The notes beneath the pieces were generated by a model, which had not been told where the DNA came from, did no database searches, and saw nothing but the letters and a program-made list of their open reading frames with translations. 64,000 nucleotides of DNA from Chitinophagaceae bacterium (GTDB taxonomy: Bacteria; Bacteroidota; Bacteroidia; Chitinophagales; Chitinophagaceae). The stretch spans positions 124,001 through 188,000 of the forward strand of contig JADKJV010000027.1 in NCBI GenBank assembly GCA_016720825.1, in the 5' to 3' direction. Shown here piece after piece: positions 61,015-64,000 of the stretch. Every line of letters begins with the position of its first letter. Position 1 is the first letter of the stretch. The position numbers and the translations under genes are program-made.

Positions 61015-61449
61015 TCAGAAGACGGGCATTGCGGATAGTGGCTGTAACTGGCCATTTTCACGCTTCCAGCCCATGGTATAAGATCCGTTGGTGATCAGCA
61101 GGTAAGTAACGGGGAGGGTGATTGAATACCTGAGCACCTGTTGCAATACATCTTCTGAAAGATTCACTTCCGGGGCCTTGCATTCCACCATCAGCCAGGG
61201 CTGGTGTTCGCGGTTATAAATCAGGATGTCAAATCTTTTACTCAGCTCACCCAGTTTGATTTCCTTTTCGATAGCCAGCAGTGATTCCGGGTATTTCAAT
61301 ACCTGTGCGAGGTAGGCCACAAAATTCTGGCGCACCCATTCCTCCGGGGTCAGGGTCACCCATTTTTTGCGGAACCGGTCGAAAACCTGTTCCCGGCCTT
61401 CTTCTTTCCTGATCCGGAACTCAGGCTCAGGGTATTGTACTGTCAGCAT
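61015..61449 (-). CDS. Stand-alone HSDR_N-like (PD-(D/E)xK) domain protein
   Basis: 144 residues. It resembles the N-terminal domain of type I restriction R subunits: RFDILIYNREHQPWLMVECK provides the Asp and Glu-x-Lys of a PD-(D/E)xK fold, and QVLRYSITLPVTYLLITNG follows. No HsdM, HsdS or helicase is nearby. This short form is widespread in Bacteroidota, where its role is unclear; nuclease activity is inferred. Divergent from the AMP nucleosidase gene. Confidence 0.8.
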   Translation of the reverse strand: MLTVQYPEPEFRIRKEEGREQVFDRFRKKWVTLTPEEWVRQNFVAYLAQVLKYPESLLAIEKEIKLGELSKRFDILIYNREHQPWLMVECKAPEVNLSEDVLQQVLRYSITLPVTYLLITNGSYTMGWKRENGQLQPLSAMPVF

Positions 61450-61479
61450 GCTTCAAAAGTAAATGATTAAATTGCAGCT

Positions 61480-62250
61480 ATGAAGACCAAAGAAGAAATC
61501 GTCCAGAACTGGCTACCCCGCTATACGGGACAGTCCATTGAAAATTTCGGGGAGTACATCCTCCTCACCAATTTCAGCAATTATGTAACCATGTTTGCTG
61601 AATGGAATAAAGTGAAAGTCGTGGGTGAAGGACGCCCCATGCAGTGTGCCACTGCAAATAATATCACGATTATCAATTTCGGAATGGGCAGCCCGACCGC
61701 AGCTACTATTATGGACCTGCTTACGGCTATCTCCCCCAAAGCCGTGCTTTTCCTGGGGAAATGCGGTGGCCTGAAAAAACGCAATAAGCTGGGTGACCTG
61801 ATACTGCCAATCGCGGCCATCAGGGGTGAGGGTACATCCAATGACTATTTCCCTGCAGAAGTGCCGGCATTGCCCGCATTCGCCCTGCAAAAAGCCGTTT
61901 CAACCACCATCCGTGAGTATGGGGTTGACTACTGGACCGGAACGGTGTACACCACCAACAGACGTGTTTGGGAACACGATGAACCATTTAAAGAATACCT
62001 GCAGAAAGTAAGGGCTTATGCCATTGATATGGAAACCGCAACGGTGTTCACTGTAGGTTTTTATAATAAGATCCCAACCGGCGCCCTGTTACTGGTAAGC
62101 GACCAGCCCATGGTTCCCGAAGGTGTGAAGACTGAAGAAAGCGACCGCGAAGTAACCACCAATTTTGTGGAAAGACATTTGAAAATAGGTATCGCTTCGC
62201 TCCAGGAACTGATCAACGACGGTCTCACGGTCCGTCACCTCCGTTTTTAA
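61480..62250 (+). CDS. amn: AMP nucleosidase
   Basis: 256 residues, phosphorylase-like family. It hydrolyses AMP to adenine and ribose 5-phosphate. NFGMGSPTAATIMDLL, GKCGGLKKRNKLGDLILPIA and DMETATVFTVGF (conserved Met-Glu and Asp of the nucleosidase fold) are visible. It lacks the long N-terminal domain of E. coli Amn, as is usual in Bacteroidota. Confidence 0.9.
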   Translation: MKTKEEIVQNWLPRYTGQSIENFGEYILLTNFSNYVTMFAEWNKVKVVGEGRPMQCATANNITIINFGMGSPTAATIMDLLTAISPKAVLFLGKCGGLKKRNKLGDLILPIAAIRGEGTSNDYFPAEVPALPAFALQKAVSTTIREYGVDYWTGTVYTTNRRVWEHDEPFKEYLQKVRAYAIDMETATVFTVGFYNKIPTGALLLVSDQPMVPEGVKTEESDREVTTNFVERHLKIGIASLQELINDGLTVRHLRF

Positions 62251-62261
62251 AACCAATTTTT

Positions 62262-62642
62262 ATGCGGATAATCTATATAGCAGGTCTTTTGCTTTTGGCT
62301 GTTTCCGGCATGGCATTCCAATGTTCTAAACCCGTTGAAGAAGGTACAGTCTACACCGGCAAACTGGAAATAAAAGCCATTTGCATGAATTACACCTTAA
62401 CGGTTGTTTCAGGCAATATAGATACAAGCAAAGTTGAAGGGAGCTGGACCGACCCAACAACTAATACCAGTTATGAAAATGCATTCGCGCTGGCCAATCC
62501 CTGTTCTTTTCCTGACAGCATACAGGCAGGACAGGAATTTAAATTTGTGATCACCAGTCCTGCAGCCGAACAGTGCGCCGTATGCCTGGCTTATTATCCC
62601 GTTCCATCCAAAAAACTCCATATCCGGGTGGTGAATCAATAA
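62262..62642 (+). CDS. Small exported protein, possible lipoprotein
   Basis: 126 residues with a hydrophobic signal (MRIIYIAGLLLLAVSGMAFQC). The Cys at ~21 could be a lipobox cysteine, although the preceding AFQ is not canonical. Three more cysteines are in the mature part (ICMNYTL, NPCSFPD, EQCAVCLAYYP). Function unknown. Its stop codon overlaps the start of the ABC gene (TAATG). Confidence 0.55.
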   Translation: MRIIYIAGLLLLAVSGMAFQCSKPVEEGTVYTGKLEIKAICMNYTLTVVSGNIDTSKVEGSWTDPTTNTSYENAFALANPCSFPDSIQAGQEFKFVITSPAAEQCAVCLAYYPVPSKKLHIRVVNQ

Positions 62643-64000
62643 TGCAGCCACTGCTCCGCATAGAAAATCTTTCCGTCAGTTTCCAGACTGAAGCCGGCAA
62701 AGTGCAGGCTTTGAAAAATATTTCCTTTACGGTAAACCGGGGTGAAGTAGTGGCTCTGGTAGGTGAATCCGGTTCAGGGAAATCTGTCACTTCATTATCC
62801 ATACTGCAATTACTGCCCGCACCACCTGCCGAATATACAGCCGGTAAAATCTTGTTTTCTCCCGATGGCAATGAGCCCATCAGTTTACTGGAGCGCGACC
62901 GTTATGCCCTGCAGGATATCCGCGGCAACCAGATTGCCATGATCTTCCAGGAACCGATGACCTCCCTGAATCCGGTAATCACTTGCGGTAAACAGGTGAG
63001 TGAAGCGATCCTGCAGCATAAAAAAATCAGTCCTTCAGCAGCCAAAGCAAAAGCCATTGAATGGTTTGAAAAAGTAAAACTGCCCGATCCGGCAGGCATT
63101 TATAAAAGATACCCGCACCAGTTAAGCGGCGGGCAGAAACAAAGGGTGATGATTGCCATGGCCATGTGCTGTGAACCTTCCCTGTTAATTTGTGATGAGC
63201 CAACCACGGCGCTTGATGTGACTGTACAAAAAACCATCTTGCAACTGATCCGCGACCTGCAGCAGCAGACCGGTATGGGCGTGATTTTTATTACCCATGA
63301 CCTGGGCGTAGTGGCTGAAGTGGCTGACCGGGCACTGGTCATGTACCGCGGTGAAGTTGTTGAGGAAAATATTACAACCAAACTATTTACTGATCCGCAG
63401 CATCCATATACAAAAGCGTTGCTGGCATGCCGCCCCGTGAATCACCCGAGGGGAAAACGGCTTCCGGTTGTCGGTGATTTCATGGATGATCCTATATTGA
63501 AACAGCAGGTCACAGCCATGAAATATCCTGCTGCCGTTGAAAACAACGGGGAACAAAAAATACTCTTATCAGTAAAAGACCTGGTTGTTGAATATCCAAC
63601 CCGCCATAACTGGCTGGGAAAAACCACGCAATCATTCAGGGCGGTTGACCAGGTAAGCTTTGATGTAATCCGCGGAGAAACCTTAGGGCTGGTTGGTGAA
63701 AGTGGTTGTGGTAAAACGACCTTAGGGCGGACATTATTAAAACTGGTTGAGCCTACCAGCGGGAAAATCATATACAATGGCAGGGACCTGGCTGGCAGTG
63801 AAGGCGAACAGTTGCGGAATCTCAGGAAGGAAATCCAGATTGTTTTCCAGGACCCCTACTCCTCCCTGAATCCCCGGTTAACGGTGGGCTCGGCCATTGC
63901 TGAACCAATGAAAGTTCATGGAGTATTCCCATCTGCAAAAGCGCGGAAAGAAAAAGTAACCGAGCTGCTGGAAAAAGTAAACCTGAAAGCAGAACATTTC
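62642..64000 (+). CDS. Dipeptide/oligopeptide ABC transporter, fused dual ATPase (partial)
   Basis: The first half is complete: Walker A LVGESGSGKSVTS, Q-loop IFQEPMTSLNP, signature HQLSGGQKQRVMIAM, Walker B LLICDEPTTALD and H-loop FITHDLG. The second half begins after a linker with Walker A LVGESGCGKTTLGR and IVFQDPYSSLNPRLTV, and is cut by the window end. Tandem ATPases of this kind (YejF/GsiA-like) energise peptide importers. The start codon overlaps the preceding stop. Confidence 0.92.
   Translation, partial: MQPLLRIENLSVSFQTEAGKVQALKNISFTVNRGEVVALVGESGSGKSVTSLSILQLLPAPPAEYTAGKILFSPDGNEPISLLERDRYALQDIRGNQIAMIFQEPMTSLNPVITCGKQVSEAILQHKKISPSAAKAKAIEWFEKVKLPDPAGIYKRYPHQLSGGQKQRVMIAMAMCCEPSLLICDEPTTALDVTVQKTILQLIRDLQQQTGMGVIFITHDLGVVAEVADRALVMYRGEVVEENITTKLFTDPQHPYTKALLACRPVNHPRGKRLPVVGDFMDDPILKQQVTAMKYPAAVENNGEQKILLSVKDLVVEYPTRHNWLGKTTQSFRAVDQVSFDVIRGETLGLVGESGCGKTTLGRTLLKLVEPTSGKIIYNGRDLAGSEGEQLRNLRKEIQIVFQDPYSSLNPRLTVGSAIAEPMKVHGVFPSAKARKEKVTELLEKVNLKAEHF

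Noticed and set aside
61015..61449. Part of a type I restriction-modification operon
   Set aside because: No hsdM, hsdS or helicase domain in the window and the protein is complete at 144 residues with its own start and stop.

Overview
The window reads as a chromosomal segment of a Bacteroidota bacterium, most likely order Chitinophagales (Chitinophagaceae-like). Supporting signs are type IX secretion (T9SS) features (a PorU2-like C25 sortase, a PorV/PorQ-like barrel, type A and type B C-terminal sorting domains), promoter-like TAnnTTTG boxes with TTG-type elements about 19-20 bp upstream instead of sigma70 boxes, weak Shine-Dalgarno sequences, and DUF3857/transglutaminase and DUF6263-like proteins.

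Layout. 1-9,650: information-processing block on the minus strand, tRNA-Thr(UGU)/Tyr/Gly/Thr(GGU)-tuf-tRNA-Trp-secE-nusG, rplK-rplA-rplJ-rplL and the 5' end of rpoB. About 3 kb of unrelated genes separates rplL from rpoB, which has its own promoter. 9,650-10,540: gene-free repeat region (heptamer arrays, 101-bp tandem repeat). 10,545-17,000: hpf, xerC, rpsU, ribE, an acyltransferase, a membrane glycosyltransferase-like protein and hscA. 17,300-23,525: PorU2/PorV-like pair. 23,700-32,400: tyrS, an SGNH hydrolase, then a cyanophycin locus (cphB, amino-acid permease, Tat-exported class V aminotransferase, divergent cphA). 32,400-39,500: four-helix-bundle protein, tRNA-Gln, DUF3857/transglutaminase protein, T9SS type B surface protein. 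39,800-43,107: MBL-fold hydrolase and S8 peptidase pair. 43,256-49,510: six-gene nucleotide-sugar operon. 49,679-57,711: kdtA, tdk, ccmB-ccmC-ccmD-like, glutamate dehydrogenase and exported proteins. 57,968-60,916: MoeZ-like/MoaD-like/JAMM/CysM-like operon, the protein-bound cysteine route known from mycobacteria. 61,015-64,000: HSDR_N-like nuclease domain protein, AMP nucleosidase, small exported protein, dual ABC ATPase (cut by the window end).

Most notable observations. (1) The CysM/JAMM/MoaD/MoeZ operon is preceded by a 27-codon ORF with three consecutive Cys codons, alternative pairing segments and a terminator just upstream of cysM: a candidate cysteine-sensing transcription attenuator. 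(2) Three copies of a ~150-170 bp MITE-like inverted-repeat element each abut the stop codon of a minus-strand gene, and one supplies the stop codon. (3) Most simple intergenic repeats have a 7-bp period in several unrelated sequence families, often starting right at stop codons; one composite with a 26-27 bp palindrome sits in frame inside a coding sequence. (4) At least five, probably six, genes are broken by one-base changes in mononucleotide runs, including ribE and kdtA, which points to assembly error more than decay.
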